NCBI GenBank assembly: GCA_022577435.1
Contig: JAKOON010000011.1
Coordinates: 5,530,501 to 5,594,500, forward strand
Origin: Embiotoca jacksoni
Taxonomy: Eukaryota; Chordata; Actinopteri; Embiotocidae
Reading direction: 5' to 3'
DNA: 64,000 nucleotides
This document shows positions 21,906-36,300 of this stretch, one piece after another (the stretch's first letter is position 1; every line of letters begins with the position of its first letter). The notes beneath the pieces are model-generated. The model was not told the DNA's origin and made no database searches. It saw nothing but the letters and a program-made list of their open reading frames with translations. Made by a program: the position numbers and the translations under genes.

Positions 21906-24573
21906 CACGCCGCACATTGCCAGAAGTATGACAGCTTGCGTACTTTGACTTTTTTCTAAACGTAGGTCAATCAAACCTGCACATTTGTATCTTGCCCACT
22001 TAGTCACAGTACATTTTCATTCTCACATTAACACATTCAATGAAAACACATTGCACAACTTCTCCTTGTGCAACACTCATTGCTGCTCACAACACTAAGA
22101 ATTTCTACAGCTTTGTGGTTTGATCATGACATTCAACTGTGGCGACGGTCAGGTGGCCATATCCTTATCAGTAGTAATAATTAACACAGTGGCAATGCAT
22201 TTGTGTTACTGCAATATTATAATACAGGCTGCAATGCTGTTAGAAAATAAAGACTATATAAAATTGATGTGAGCCTCTCCTGTGGCTTGTTATATATTTA
22301 AAACTCCATCTGTTGGCTTTAGTTAAAAGACTGCAGTACTGAGATCAGCATGCCTCTCAACAGGCAAACCACATATTTTACAAATAATGTTGTTTTATCA
22401 CTTCATGCTTAATTAATTGTTGTAGATGTATGTAAATGTGTCCCGATAGGCCATGTGTAGCCTTGCAGGCTCATTATGGGCCTTTACGTACAAAAACAAA
22501 AAGTTTGTATGTACAGGTATAGTGAAGCATCATCATCCTTTTATTGTTTTGGCTCCTTATTAGTCTTCCTTTGAGCATTAAATCACCTCTGTTTTCCGGT
22601 CTTTAAAAGTGCTGTGTAATCCCTTAAGCACTTCTTTCTCATTTACATGTAATACGCCTCTCTCTTCAGGTAATGGCCTCTATCTGAGTGGAGGAAAATG
22701 GTCTGTGTTGAAGTAATTGCTGTAACAAGGCAAGGATGAAGTGTGAGTGTCAAACGCTTAAGATTGTCTTTAAGCAGTTATCTTGTTAAATATTTATAAC
22801 ACTGTTGTAGAAAGTGTAAATTTGCATAATCTCAATCAGCAGCATTTTATTTGTTAAACAAATGTGATTAAAAAAAACATAAAAACTTTAATTATATCCA
22901 TGACATTGTAGTTTCAGCCCATGAAGACAACACTTGATCCATACTTAATATTTCTATCAGTATCAAATGTAAAATGCATTTCACATACTAATTTGCCTTT
23001 TGTGCATTCACCTCCCAATTATCTAATCTTTATTAGATTTATTTTTACCAGTTCGCTTTTCCTCTCACTGTCAGTCTCTGTTTTTCATTCCCGCTTGTCT
23101 TAATTCCTCTGTTTTCTCCTGCTTTGCTCTGTCCTTTCTTTTCTGTCCTCTTCTACTGGAGCTTCATGGGGAATTCCCAAAGATAAGACGGCACCCCCAC
23201 CTAATCTTTCATCTCCATGGGTTGCTTTCTCTGTCTTACACCAAACAACCCTGTTTGAGAAACCTATCACATTTTCAGATTTCACGTATCAAGCTAGTAA
23301 TCAGTTGCTATTTCAGGCATGTCCTGCCTTATTAAATTAGATAAAGAGACGAGTTGAGGGGGGCCTCAGACAATGATGCAAATTCACTGAAGAAAACAGC
23401 CTGTTTGCATCAATAAAAGGGTTTAATTATCCCAATTGTAAAATTTGAAGATAGCACTTTGTTTCCCTGAATATATAATTATTACACGCACCACGAAAAG
23501 TAACAGAAAAACTGATCTCTCCCTGTTGCCTGCAGCGCCTCAGTAGGACTTGATGATGCCAAAGTCACTCTACCAAAGCTTAGTCTAAGAGACTGTGGAG
23601 AGAGAATCAGGTCTGGAGGAAGAACCATGTCAGATTGTTTTTTATTGACTTTTCCACAGCTTGTAATTGTATATAGCCCCATGTTCTCAGAGGCTCATAT
23701 CCAACTTTGACATGGACTTTAATACTCTCTGTTGGCGGGGGATTTTTTAACAGCGGGACCCTGGCCAGTGCACTTTCATCCTTTGCTGCATTGCAACAGG
23801 GTAGTGCCCCTCCAACTCATGATTTGTGCTTTTTTGATGAATCTACACTCATTTACAGAGCATGTAAGGATACACTCTAAGTGGGCTTAACTAGTCATGT
23901 TAGAGTCATTGATGAGCTTCTAAGATGGCGTAATCATTCTGCAGTTTAATATCTATAAAGTTAAAGTGACAGTTTATAAGAAAATCATGTTGTTTTCATT
24001 TGATACCAGCTTTTCTATAAATGGCTAACTCTGCCCTCATGGTATGGCTGTGTTTGCTTCCATATACTCTCCGTACAGTACGCATGACTTATCTATATTC
24101 TGCACATAGAGTTGGCCACAGCTTTTATCAGTCAAAGTGCAGGAGCTGGCACCGGCTCCTGTGTGTGATCAACAGATTTCCATGACCAGAGCACCTGCAG
24201 CACTGTTATAAAAGTGGTTGGATTGGGAGGATTGAATTACGTGTGTTAACAGATGGCATCAATCAAGGCCAATCAGATCAACTTATTTCATGCCTTTTAA
24301 ATGCAGTGCACACTTTGCTGTGGTGGACCGGCAGCTTTGTAATGTAGAAATGAGTCCAGTTCAGATTGAGTACTGAAGGAGCCGGCTTCAACAGGAAATT
24401 AAAAGGTGACCTGTCGCTCTCACTTACAGTATTTCACCAATCAAGATTAAGATTGGAAAAACATCAGCACAGAGCTGTATATCTGTTTGTTCATTGGGTG
24501 TACATTCACAAGCTGCCAAAAAACAGGAATCCACTCTTAAAAACAAGCTGGCTCTTCTTAAATGCAATCATCC

Positions 24574-24593
24574 AAAAAAAAAAAAAAAAAAAA
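24574..24593. repeat. Poly-A tract
   Basis: Twenty A residues without a recognisable retroposon upstream. Confidence 0.85.
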
Positions 24594-24741
24594 CACCAAC
24601 AACAATAAACAACCAATACCTTTAAGTAGGAATGAATATTAATGATGGAACAAACTAAATCTACATTTCTAACTGTATAAAGTTTCGTATTTATACTTGT
24701 ATGCCTGTCAGTATTCAGTAGTGTGTATTAGTTTCCCTCAT

Positions 24742-24764
24742 AAAAAAAAAAAAAAAAAAAAAAA
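24742..24764. repeat. Poly-A tract
   Basis: Twenty-three A residues, about 150 bp from a similar tract at 24574. Confidence 0.85.
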
Positions 24765-27135
24765 CATTTTCAATTATAAAATATATAATGTTTTATTTAC
24801 CTACTAAAGCCATAAATATCACAATAGGAACAGTTTCTTGAGTCTAAAGAGTTAATAGACAGAGGCTCATGTACATTTTTGGATTCCAATTGCACTTGCT
24901 ATTAGATTTATTTTTTATTCTTTTTGCCTTTTTGTCACTCGATCGTATACTTGTCACATATTTTGGCACAGGCAGTGCCAAGAAAAATCACAAAAACAGA
25001 TAGAAATCCACTTACAGTAAAATTTCCCCTTTGCTGGTGCAAGGTCACTGCACTTGATCTGCACTGCTATAAAAAAAAGATCCTGAGAGATGGCTGCGTG
25101 TGTTTTTGTGCATTTTAAAAAGTGGACACAACCATGGATGTAATAATGATGGCTTCTCTCTTATGATAAAAAAAAAAAAAGTCATATAGTTTGTAAACAT
25201 GCAGGAAATTGGACACAAACACAGACATATAAACTTATATTTTTCCTTTGTGCCTAGTTTTTTGTCTGCATCCAACATTGTGTCTACATTAGACGTAGGT
25301 GACCTCAGGATGCACCTCTTTTCTGCTGATAGAAAAACTTGTATGTGGCAGGTTGGGAGGGTCAAATCCCACCTGACATGAACGTGATTACACAGCCTTC
25401 TGCTGCAAAAAGCACATTGCTTTACTGAGGTGGGTTGCGACCTCATAAGGTGTAAGGTCACTAATCTCTGTTTGTTGGCCTCAACCATTCAATTAGAATG
25501 CATTATAAAAAAGTGTCCCAGTGCCCTGCTTTCACCCCACAAAACAACAGCAGAACACACAAAGATTTATGTCCAATACCTCTACAATATTATCTCTGCT
25601 TTTCAATTTTCACATTTGTGCTGCTGTGGTTAAGAAAGAAAATAATCCTTGAAGAGGGCAATCCTGCCACAAAGCCCACATGTAAAGACCTCACAGCATG
25701 CATGATCCTGCACACAGACAGGGAAACATTATCGTCACTATCAGGCTCTTTTTCATCTGACTGTAATATTTATGACCATCTACCTTCACCACATGTCCGA
25801 TTACATTGCTATTCAGGCCACAAGTCAACCTTGTCTGCAGAGGTTGACATTACAGGAAAGAAAGTTACCAGTAACTAATGAGGGACTCAGACAGCGTCTC
25901 ACCATAGATTAGAGCCAAGGGTAACTAGAAAGGACACATGGTGACGACATCTAAAAGCTACCTCATGTCCCTCTGGCTCCATGTCCCCAACAGTCTACTG
26001 GCCTTGAACACACACACGCAAACACGCACACACGCAAACATGCACACACATGCAGGAAGTGATATTAATTTGAGGGAACTGCTCTCTTTCAAATGCATTA
26101 CTATCTGTACACCACATGCATGTTTCTCCCTCCACTTCTCTGTGTCCGTTCATCACTTTTGTCTGCACACATCAACCGATGAAAGCACATGTAACATTTG
26201 ATATTGGATTAGATTTGTTTTTGATGTAGATGAATATGACAGCTACCATTAGGACATGTCACGACTTAAACACGGGGTGAGTCAGTGAGTATCCGGCTTG
26301 ATTTCCCCTCCCTGGCCGGACCTTCACTGCCTGTCTTTCCCCAAGTGTACTGTCTGTCTACAATCTGAATGAAGCCAAAAACGCCAACATTTTTAATTCG
26401 ACTTAAACATAACCCTGCTCACTGTTGCATATGGACTCTCCAAATTTACCCTACATATTGCATGTATTGTGCTAATACATATTCTACAACAAGTACTTCC
26501 GCCCAAGATATATTTTTGTTCAACTGTACATGAGGAACATGCTCATAACATTATAACAGCACACCCTGCTCATTACTAGAAAATATCACCCTGCCATGTC
26601 AGTGGCAAATATATAATTGTAATTGAATGTCATATTATATGCAGTATAATGTTGTTTTTATTCATTATAGGCCAATTAAATGTGACCCATTTGGCAAAAT
26701 TGGGTCTTTCTCTGTGCTTTTTTTGTCACTCTGAGCTCCCGTACGGTTACACCACGGGTAATTGCACACTTAAAATCAAAGCGCCAGCTAGCTTGACCGA
26801 TTTTAACACATGACGGCTCACTGGACCGCTGTCCGGGGAGTGGGTGACACGGCACTGCTTTCTTTACAATACATGTGTACCTGGATTTATTTATTCAGGA
26901 GATAAGTTACAAGATTGAGCTAGCAAAGCAGTTTTGTGTTTCTATGTGCTGGTTTTATTCAGTTGGAGAACAGATCTCTAGAAAGCATTAAAACGGACCA
27001 GAAATCATCTCTGTTGCTAGGTTGTTGCTAAGGGTAGGACTACTTGCTGGAGTAATAAACATTTCATACATTGCATAAGGGTCTACTGACATGACTGATT
27101 TTTTTTGCCATGGAAACGGAGATTGCACAAATAAA

Positions 27136-27201
27136 TTTGCAGAGGATGGTAAAATCTGGTGAATGTGAGCTCATCATGAAATTGGCAGCATTATAGTACA
27201 C
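27136..27201 (+). repeat. Local direct duplication, copy 1 (66 bp)
   Basis: Starts TTTGCAGAGGATGGTAAAAT and ends GCATTATAGTACAC. The second copy lies at 27289-27354, offset 153 bp, with about five differences over 66 bp. Confidence 0.9.
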
Positions 27202-27288
27202 AGTGTGTGAAACATTTAAAGATTTCAAAGTTAGATCTCATTTTCACTGACATCAGTGATAATAAACAGGTTTTTATAGCGTTATGCA

Positions 27289-27354
27289 TTTGCAGAGGAC
27301 GGTAGAGTCTGGTGAATGTGATCTCATCATGAAATTGGCAGCACTATAGTACAC
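27289..27354 (+). repeat. Local direct duplication, copy 2 (66 bp)
   Basis: Starts TTTGCAGAGGACGGTAGAGT and ends GCACTATAGTACAC; partner of 27136-27201. The shared core includes CATCATGAAATTGGCAGCA. Confidence 0.9.
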
Positions 27355-27359
27355 TTGTG

Positions 27360-28211
27360 CTCCTGGACTCTGGGGTTGGTGAGAAGGCTCTGGCGATTGT
27401 GTGGTGGAGAGTGTGTTAGAAACAGCAGCAATGGAATGGCAGCTAAAAGCAGATAAGTACAAGACAATGTTCAATACAAGCAGCAATATAACGACTGCTG
27501 TGACTCAGGGAACGACCTGATGCCAATAGTATAAGCAGGGGATGATGGCAAGTGTGACTTGAACTACTGAGTCTGTGTTGATGTTTGTTGGATAGGTCGT
27601 CTAAATCGTCTCAATAACTTTTTGTTTTAAATCTTATGTTATTTAAGCCCCTGAATGTAAAAAAAAAAAAATCATCCCATCAAGGTTCATGTGTTTTAAA
27701 TGATATGTTGTTGAGATAGGCGTTAATTAAAAATGTGGTCATTGTGATTTTTTTTTTTATTTTCTTTGAAGATTCCACTCTAAATACCTCTCAGGAGGTT
27801 GATTGTAGGTATTCATAGCTATATACAGTACTTACTGAGTTCACTGTCTGTAGTTCTGGTCTGTCAGCACTGAATAAGTAGGATGAAATCATGCATTCTC
27901 CTACAAAAATGTCCTTATTGAAATTTCAAATAAATATGACAGAAATTTGCACAGCCTGTAATGCTTTTCTGTCTTAAAAGCACATGCAAAACATCAAATA
28001 ATCTCTCTCCTACTCTTGCACAACTGCATTTTCTACAACCACATTACATGGACATCAAAAGGCCGTGCACACCAGCTGCTCAAGATTGTGTTTTATATCC
28101 ACACTTCATAAGAGCTACTAAAAGCAGTGCTTTCTCCACACTATGTGATTTCCAATAAGAGCTGACACTGAACACGTTCCTGCCAACTAACTTGGCCCTT
28201 TTCCACAACTA

Positions 28212-28246
<35 letters not shown>

Positions 28247-30015
28247 GATATAGAGCTGACACATTCTTAGATCTATGGGCTGTCCCTATATAACCTCCCA
28301 TAGCGCTAAAGAGCAGAAATAAAGCTGTTTTCACATCATAAAGCCAGCAGTGTAACTGCACTGTGCTTCTGGGGCCGGGTCGCCAGGTAGCTTAATGAAA
28401 AGGACTCAGTGCTCCTCAAAGAATTTGGAAGATGAGGAAAATCAGATGAGAAAAACAACTTTTACAAAGGAATCAAAATTAAAGATTTCAACCAGCACAA
28501 TATCTCTGTGTCTTCAGCTGCGGCCAGAAAACCAGCAACTCTGTTCAGTGTGAATACGCTCAACAGGGAAAGTCTGCAGCAGCTTGGGGGATCTAAAGGG
28601 GGAAAAAAATGAAAATAAAATAGAAAGAAGTTGAAAGTGAGAAGCAGGCACAAAGTGCAGTAAAAGTGCAAGAAGAGCTAGAGGAACAGTCGGGGGGACA
28701 AAACCAGAAAGACACCCGTGGGTGTCGAAGTGCTGAGTGAGGAAGACAGAGAGCGAAAGTCAGACGTGTAGATGGAAATGTGGGAAGACAGAAACATGCA
28801 GACACAGGGAGAGAGACAGACAGAGAGACCGATGCTGCAGGACAGAAAAAAGCAGGCGAGGGCCCCTGTGGAGTCAGCGTGTCAACAAAGTTCTAATTGC
28901 CATCTCACAGTGGACAGTCCGGGTTGGAGGATGATAGTGGGGGAGGAAGAGAAGGGAAGTAATGTGGCAGAGATAACACGGTGAAAGACAGAGGAAGGAC
29001 ACTGGGAGTGGTATGTCTAGCAGGATTAGGATCTGTCTGGACTGAAAGAATACGAGGTTAACACTGCACCCGAGGTGTTCCCACATACAGACGCAGACAA
29101 AGAGACACACTTTTATCTCTTAAAGATTACACTAATTGCACGTACAATACATTTAGTCTGAAACAGCAATACAGTCAGTCTGACACGTAACAAAAAGTCG
29201 CAGATGGTCGACATGGTCGACACTCTTAGAGTAAGTTTTAAATAAATGTCTCTGTCATCGTGTCAGAAATTTTAAAAAGCAGCAGAGGACGGCTAAATGC
29301 ACAGACTAAACCCAACTCCAATAACTTCCTTTACTGTGGTGTGGTGTTTGGTACCCATTTCAAAACAATTGATCATTTTATTCATTAGACTGTACAAGAA
29401 CAAGTTAAAAACATGTTTTATTTAATGCATGTCCTACCTCCACATTTATATGTGCGCTATTCGGTCCGCTCGGCCTCAAGGTAATAAACATGTGGAAAAA
29501 ATTAAACAAACAAACAGATCAAAACTTTGCAAAATGTCACCCCAACATTCGTACCCCCTCCAGCAAAACACCCCCACCTTTGCACACACACTCCATAAAG
29601 TTTTTTTTTTTAAATGAACTATCAAAATCCTAAATCTGTGCAACAATATCTTTGGAAAACATCCACATTATGTTCAGGCTTTGATAACTAAGACACCAGA
29701 TCATGTCTGTTTGTCAATATACTGTTTTGGGCCACTTTCAGACTATTTTTAGCTCTGCATGGCAAAAGTCAACTGCCACATTAGTTTTAATGGGTACAGA
29801 CGAGCAAAGCAGCGGGAGTGCCAACGGAGACGGCAAAAACACGCAGAGCTGTGCAGAAAAAAACTAAAAGCTTAGCCTTTAGCAGCATCAAACTTTCCAA
29901 GATGCTGCAGCGACCAGTCAGTCCTTATATGGAGACACAATCTTCAGCTGTGTCTACATATAAGGCATAGTGTTAGCAGCATTTTTGTAGTGTGGCAGGC
30001 AGCTCTGGTGTTGCA
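27360..30015. other. Non-coding stretch, no gene seen
   Basis: It includes a CA array (28214-28244) and a purine-rich segment (28560-29000) with GACAGA/GAGAGA runs. The part 29800-30015 is low in repeats but has no open frame of note. Confidence 0.45.
28214..28244. repeat. (CA)n microsatellite
   Basis: About fifteen CA units. Confidence 0.95.
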
Positions 30016-30020
30016 AATGT

Positions 30021-30180
30021 GAGACTCTATATAAAAGTGGACAGAGCTGCAGGATCTGAAAAATGAGGCCAGTGCGGAAGTGCCTTAAAGCATACCGCTT
30101 GTGTCGCGTGTGGGGTTGTGTCTTATTGATTGACAGGCCTGTAGTGCAGTCAGGTTTCCACTCTGAGTCTGGTGTGAAAA
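30021..30180 (+). repeat. Unclassified dispersed repeat, copy A (shortened)
   Basis: Begins GAGACTCTATATAAAAGTGG, continues with AAAAATGAGGCCAGTGC and AGTGCCTTAAAG, then jumps to TTGATTGACAGGCCTGTAGT and GAGTCTGG. The same blocks in the same order, with more sequence between, occur at 40072-40620 and 50035-50520. Copy A therefore lacks an internal segment. Confidence 0.7.
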
Positions 30181-30592
30181 CTCAAATGGCTCATTTTCTG
30201 CAGTTTGTACATTTTGACACGACTTGATCTGTTTATATAATTATAACTATTTAATTTCAAAGTGAAGAGTTATTTATACTATATTCAATGTAAAATATAT
30301 TAATTTTTTTACACCAAACAACTGAACTGACTCAAAGATTCAGACTATTAAAACACCTATTAAAATCTAAAATTGTCAATCGAATACTAAAACATGCTGA
30401 TAATTATTGATGCAAATAAAGTTACTTTTCAAGAGACTGGAGAAAATCAGGAGTCCTAAAATCAGGCAGGCAAAGGCAAAGGCTCAGTCAGACAGGGAAA
30501 AATATTTCAAAAGCGATGGTTGAAGCACAGTAAATTAAATAATCTGAATGAAAATAGGCCAGTTTGTTTACAACTGGGCTGATGAGGAAATG

Positions 30593-30596
<4 letters not shown>

Positions 30597-30662
<66 letters not shown>

Positions 30663-30676
30663 CGTGTGTGTGTGTT
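30597..30676. repeat. (TG)n microsatellite
   Basis: About 31 pure TG units, then TGCGTGCG and more TG. Confidence 0.97.
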
Positions 30677-30681
30677 TGATT

Positions 30682-30898
30682 TGATTTTTGATTTTATACA
30701 CTTTATTAATCCCCGAGGGGAAATTTCTTCACTACAGCAGGGGGGCTCTCAGGGGGGAGCTGCTGCAGCAGGCTGCCACTAGCGCGGCGCCAGGTAACCT
30801 GACCTGAGGTGCATGTTTTTGGATGATGGGAGGAAGCCGGAGAACCCGGAGAGAACCCACGCAAGCACAGGGAGAACATGCAAACTCCGCACAGAAAG
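30682..30898 (+). repeat. Teleost dispersed repeat, probably a retroelement 3' part
   Basis: Contains CTTTATTAATCCCCGAGGGG near its start and GAGGTGCATGTTTTTGGATG, GGAGGAAGCCGGAGAACCCG and GGGAGAACATGCAAACTCCG near its end. These words are very familiar from fish genomes as a repeated unit. I cannot name the family with certainty. It sits directly between two TG microsatellites (30597-30676 and 30898-30915), a common arrangement when a mobile element lands beside or seeds a simple repeat. Confidence 0.65.
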
Positions 30899-33187
30899 TG
30901 TGTGTGTGTGTGTGTAGGTTGGTGAAGAAGGTTGGTGTAATGGGGAATCCCTGCAGGTAACATCTGTGATCTGAGAGATCAGGAGAGTCAGTACATGGCA
31001 GGGGGAAAGGCAGATAAGGTGCGAAATGAGGAACTGACAATTATGACATCTCCTAAAGAGTAAAATCTTGTCTCACAGAATTGTAGATGTCTGTCTGTTA
31101 TAAATCTATAAAATTCAATGATCTGTTACTCAGACTGAACTTTCAGGATTGTTTTAATAAAAAAAAAATAAAAAAAAAAACATTTTTACGAGTCATAAAA
31201 GCAAAAACAACCAGGTATGAATAATCAAAGTAAGGTCCAATATTGCTGCTTTAAACTGTTCTGATTTACTGTTAATATCATTACTTTTCCAGCTGTAACA
31301 AGTCTAAATTTCTGATGGCCTCATTTGTTGGATGTTCATGCCCACTAGTGCAGTATGTGCTCATGTCCATACCCATTTCATCAGGTCTTTGAAAGAGTCA
31401 CGGCAATCTCTAGCTGACATGTATAGCGTGATAGCTGGGAGGAAGTTAACAGCTGGTAACCACTATTACAGTTTTGTGACCGTCACACTGCGTGACCCCG
31501 GACAGCACAAATTAAATTTAAAACTATTTTGTGGTCTTTCAGCTTTCACATGTCCGTAGTTACAGAAGTCGCGAATTGTTCAAACAGAATATGATGTAAA
31601 CATTTCAACACTATATTCCCAATAATGCATCCACCATCGTGTTTTTAGAGAGGGTATTGCACAACTCAAACAGTCTCAGAAAGAGCAAGGCTATAAAAAA
31701 CTCCAAGTAGGCAAACAAAGCACAAAGGAAAAGACTGAGGCAAAATCCAAAAACATGATCTGGCTCAAAACAGGCAGGCAAAGAAAAGAGCACTGGAAAG
31801 CTAAGGCACAAAGACAATCAGGCAAAGAACAAGTGGAAATGGGCCGGTGTATGTACTAGAAATGTAATGAGGGAGTGGGCAACAGGTATGTAGCAAAGTT
31901 GGTAAGAGGGGCAGGTCAGGGGGAGGTGGCAGGATCTGAAAAGTAAACAGAATTAGAACATGTGGGCAAATGTGTCGGTATCCTTGAAGCTCACTGTAAC
32001 AATGCGTCATTTCCCCTGAAAAGAGTTGAAATTGAAAGCAATAGTGTCATGTCAATTGCATGCCTTCGGTATGTCACAGAGCAAAGCAAAGAAAGTGTGA
32101 AAACACATGATTTATTCTTCTAAAAAGTTTCTCTAAAATGACCTCGACAGATTTGTTGGTATCCAATGAAAAGGTTAAAAATACCTAAATCAACTGGAGC
32201 ACCAAAAACGTGGAGGAGGTTCGGTTCTGTTTTAGGGCTGGTTAGCTCCGTCTGGCACCTTGTGCCTCTGTCTTGGAAGGCACCCTTCAGAAATCACTTG
32301 TTTGCAGTGATCGCATTTTAGGTTTGAAATTATTTTCTTGAAAATTGTGGATTCCTTTTTTGTTTTTTATCCATGTCTGCATGCAAAACAACTGACCCAA
32401 ATAAATGAGTGGAACCCAAAACCGTATTTAACACGTATTAGCTGCAGTGACACTACAAATCACTTGATTGATGTTGGCACACCTTTTGGGCCAAAGAGGA
32501 AGACTGTGAATATTTAACAGTTTGATTTTGTCACAAGCCTCAAAAGACCCGAGGCCACTCAGACTATGTCTGATATCTAAAAAGTGTCACAAGAGAATGT
32601 GGACACGAGCACAATATACAACTGCACGTTGTATGGCTACAAACTGCCACTCATGACACTAGTTTTTAAGGAACAAAATACATCTTTATGTGATCTTTAG
32701 ATGCTCATTTCATGTGCTCCTTTAATCTGTTACCATTGCTTACTTTGTGTTTTTTTTTATTTTTTTTTTTATTTGTATTGTTCCTGGCAATCATTTTATC
32801 CTGCTGGCTTAAATTTTGCTGTCTGGAAGTTATGCAAATAGGGTTTTTGTGACACATAAATAATAGCTTGCTTACAAGATTAGAAATTCAAATAGGGAAC
32901 AACATGTAGAAGCATGTAATCTGTGTTATACAGAGCTGTGAGAATACGAGGGTATCATTACAAATGTGAGTAAAAGTGTGAATATTACTAGTCTAACAAA
33001 ATATACCAACTATAAAGCTGGATTTCACTTATTTCAATAACACATCCAAATCATATAATTTGTATTCTTTTTTTTTCACAACCACATAATTTGTTTATCT
33101 GAGGCCATTAATTGTTAACAATTTGACATTTTTTCTGACAATTTGAATCAATATGTCTGAGCATTCATTTAACTGCAAAAACCCTAC

Positions 33188-33212
33188 AAAAAAAAAAAAA
33201 AAAAAAAAAAAA
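33188..33212. repeat. Poly-A tract
   Basis: Twenty-five A residues. Confidence 0.9.
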
Positions 33213-33315
33213 TCATCTGTATACAGTACCCTTCAAGATGTTGCTGCTTAAACCTTAAAGGTCACATATTTTACAGGTTTCGAGTGTTTTATTTGTAGTC
33301 TTAATATCCGTAAGA

Positions 33316-33317
<2 letters not shown>

Positions 33318-33350
<33 letters not shown>
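33318..33350. repeat. (TA)n microsatellite
   Basis: About sixteen TA units followed by a T-run. Confidence 0.95.
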
Positions 33351-33359
<9 letters not shown>

Positions 33360-36300
33360 TATGGACCAAGAACCTTCTCAGTATAGTTTTAAATCTCCTC
33401 TCTTAAGTTTCTCTCTAGACCTCTACCAAGAACAGGCTGATTTGTGTCTGTGCCTTTAAGACGCATTAATATCAGTGACTTTCTCATCTGATTGGTTGAT
33501 TGGTTGGTTAACTTTCCGAGTGAAGCACATCCAGTTCAACCACAGGTTTTTTTTGGTGTTGTAGCTTGCTCGCTCTGTCATGAAATAATGAATGAATCAG
33601 CAAATACCAAAGCAAGAGTCAGGTCTCTGTCAGTTCCAAAACACATGATATATTTTATTCTTAACCGTGCGAATCACAAATTGGTTTGGCTAAACATATA
33701 CATATCCACTGGTGTAGTGCTTTACAATAAGGTAGTCTTTTTTTTGTTTGGCTGGATTTGGAGCAGTTGTTGTACACTTCACTCTGACACAAATTGTACA
33801 GCAGTTAAAGTCCTATTGATGAGGAGTAGGTCAATTAAAGGTACCGTAAGTTCCTTTAAAGTTCAGTCAAGCATTGGGTGTATTGTGTGGCTGCAGTTAT
33901 TAAAGTGCACACTGTCTTGAAGGGCCACGGTCCAGTGTGCTGTCCTGAAAATAATTAGGTGTTTGAAATAAATTATAAGTGCCGAGGTTTTGGAGCAGGA
34001 GGTGTGAACAAGGTCATAGTGTACAAAGTCTGAAATCAGCGGCTGATGTAGACATTGCACAGTAAGCAGGACCGAACCTGTGTGCAAAGTAATGGCATAC
34101 ACCTCAGAGTAGGAGATTGTGGGGCTTACACAGGAGATGGTGTGCCTATGTAACAGTTTAACAACTCTTCACAGAAAAAAAAAAAAAGAAAAAAAAAAAG
34201 ATGTCTTGGACTTAATATGCTTGCACCTTTTGCCAAAAGAAGGCATTTGGAACAGATGGCATGGTGGGCAGGGACTGTTACAATATCTCCATTTCTTTTC
34301 CACCTTTCATTTACATAGCTGACTTTCATTCACCCACATGGCTGAGGAGCAGTCCATAGAGCAGTTGCTTCACCAGGTGGAACTTTTCCTCAGTGAAATG
34401 TAGAATGGTAAACTATTTATAATCACTGACTCAGTAACAATGGGCCGTGACAGTTCGGGAGACATTGAAATCCCTTGGTTACAAGATGCCGAGCATCACT
34501 GGTGGTGTGTATATCGCTAACATCCTCAGACTTCAAACGTATGTGTTTTCTACCAAAATGACACTGGCTCATTGAACATTATTATTTGTCATCGGGTTCC
34601 CAAAGTCCCACAAAGCAGTTCCAGGCTGACACTAATGTACCCATAAATGTGACTAGCAAAAACAATAAACTGTTCTAGAAAGTAGCGTGAGATTGAGCTC
34701 CCATGTTAATAGAAAGTAGTGCTGTCCCCAGATTGGTTGATTCATGCATCTTTGCTCATTTGAATAAAATACAGATTTGGATGTGCTACGGCAAAGGTGC
34801 CATGGAGTCAAAAGATGGAACGTTTAGCTCTTGGCATTGTCTATTAGTTTAAAAAGAATATTTACAAATTACAAAAATATGTTTTGAGATGATTTTTCTC
34901 TATTTGTATGATACAAGACATCACCCTCACATTTTCTTTTCAACCCTTTTCTTTGATCCTTCAATTATCTGCTTATCTGCCTTTCATGCTCTGTCTTCTT
35001 TTATCACTCCATCTTTCTGGCCCTCCTCCTCATCAGAAGAGGAATCAAACAGTATCTATCTTCAGTGCCACTCCCTATATCCATTTCTCCTCCGTCACCC
35101 CCCGCAAGCTCTCCACCTCTTCTTTGATCTTCTTATTGCCCTGTTGGAGCACTGTAACTTTTTCTGGCCTCTTTTCATGGCCAGTTTTACTGCAGTCAAA
35201 TAAAACGCATCATCAACTTGAAATGCTACAGTAAACTACCGACACTCCCCAACAAAAGCGACGCACCCGACGGGGAAAAAAAGATACGGCCATTTTAAAT
35301 GGACCCAAAGTCATTCCCAAAGGCCATGGCAAACCAAGTCTTATCCAAGCATGATAAATGGGCATTAAGCATTATAAAAGAGATGCCCGTTTTTATGGTA
35401 GAGGTTTTTTTTTTAATGTTGAAACTCATCTGGGTGTTGTACTGCAGGTCAAATCAATAAACAGCACCACACAGTGGTCATATAACCCCTGATTTTCAGG
35501 GTTCAAACAGCAAAAATCCATCTTCCAAGATTTCCCTCATCATATTACCCGTTGCATCCCGATATTTAGATATTCTGAACTTTATGACCTCCCTTCTTGA
35601 GGTTTAACTCCATAAAAATAACTGCAAATAAAATAATGTGTTTATTATGATTGTTTAGTCAAAACAGAGTCCTTTCTCAACCCTAATTTCTATCTGGCAC
35701 ACACAGTAGTAGTCCCTCAGTATTCAGGCACAGGCTTCAGGGATAGGGAGACAAAGTTAAAGGGATCAACATTGTTGTTGTTAAAGCAGCCATTATCCCT
35801 ATTTTTTATAATAACAACAAAAATGACCAAATGAAAACAATGTGAAAGGGGTTTCTTCTAGTGACAAACCTACAGAGAATACACCTTTTTCACAGCAGAT
35901 ATTTCCACTTGCCATAAAGGGAAAGCAAGCTGGCGCAGTTCCAGAGAGTGTCCAACTAAGTCATGACAGTGGCCCATTATGTCCTACAGCACGATGCAGC
36001 CATCATTAATATGCCTGCGCTTTTACTGCATTTTCCTATAGGTCAGATGACAGTACGCCTGTGTCTAATGCTGCATTCAAATGGGGTCGTATTAACAGTG
36101 TACACTGGCAGAGTCCATATGAATGGCCATCCTCATGTGGTACAATGTTTCTATAAACCTCGAGTTTACGAGTTTTGCATGGAATCACATTTTTTTGTCG
36201 GATGTTAAGCAGGGAAATGTTGATCTTCCCAAAGACCAAATCTTTTCCCTCTGTGCCTTTGCATTTCCATTATGTTACGTGCCTGTTAGCTTGCTAAATT

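Larger units (their letters stand above)
22010..27130. other. Non-coding stretch, no gene seen
   Basis: No exon-like sequence. It holds poly-A tracts at 24574-24593 and 24742-24764, an imperfect CA region at 26000-26060, and a small hairpin AGGAGCTGG...CCGGCTCCT at about 24142-24161. Higher-complexity patches at 22600-22860 and 23860-24300 could be conserved non-coding elements, but only alignment to another fish would show that. Confidence 0.4.

Noticed and set aside
36065..36180. Possible hAT-type MITE (TAATGCTGCATTCA...)
   Set aside because: Only one end resembles the remembered motif, and no matching opposite end or target duplication was found.
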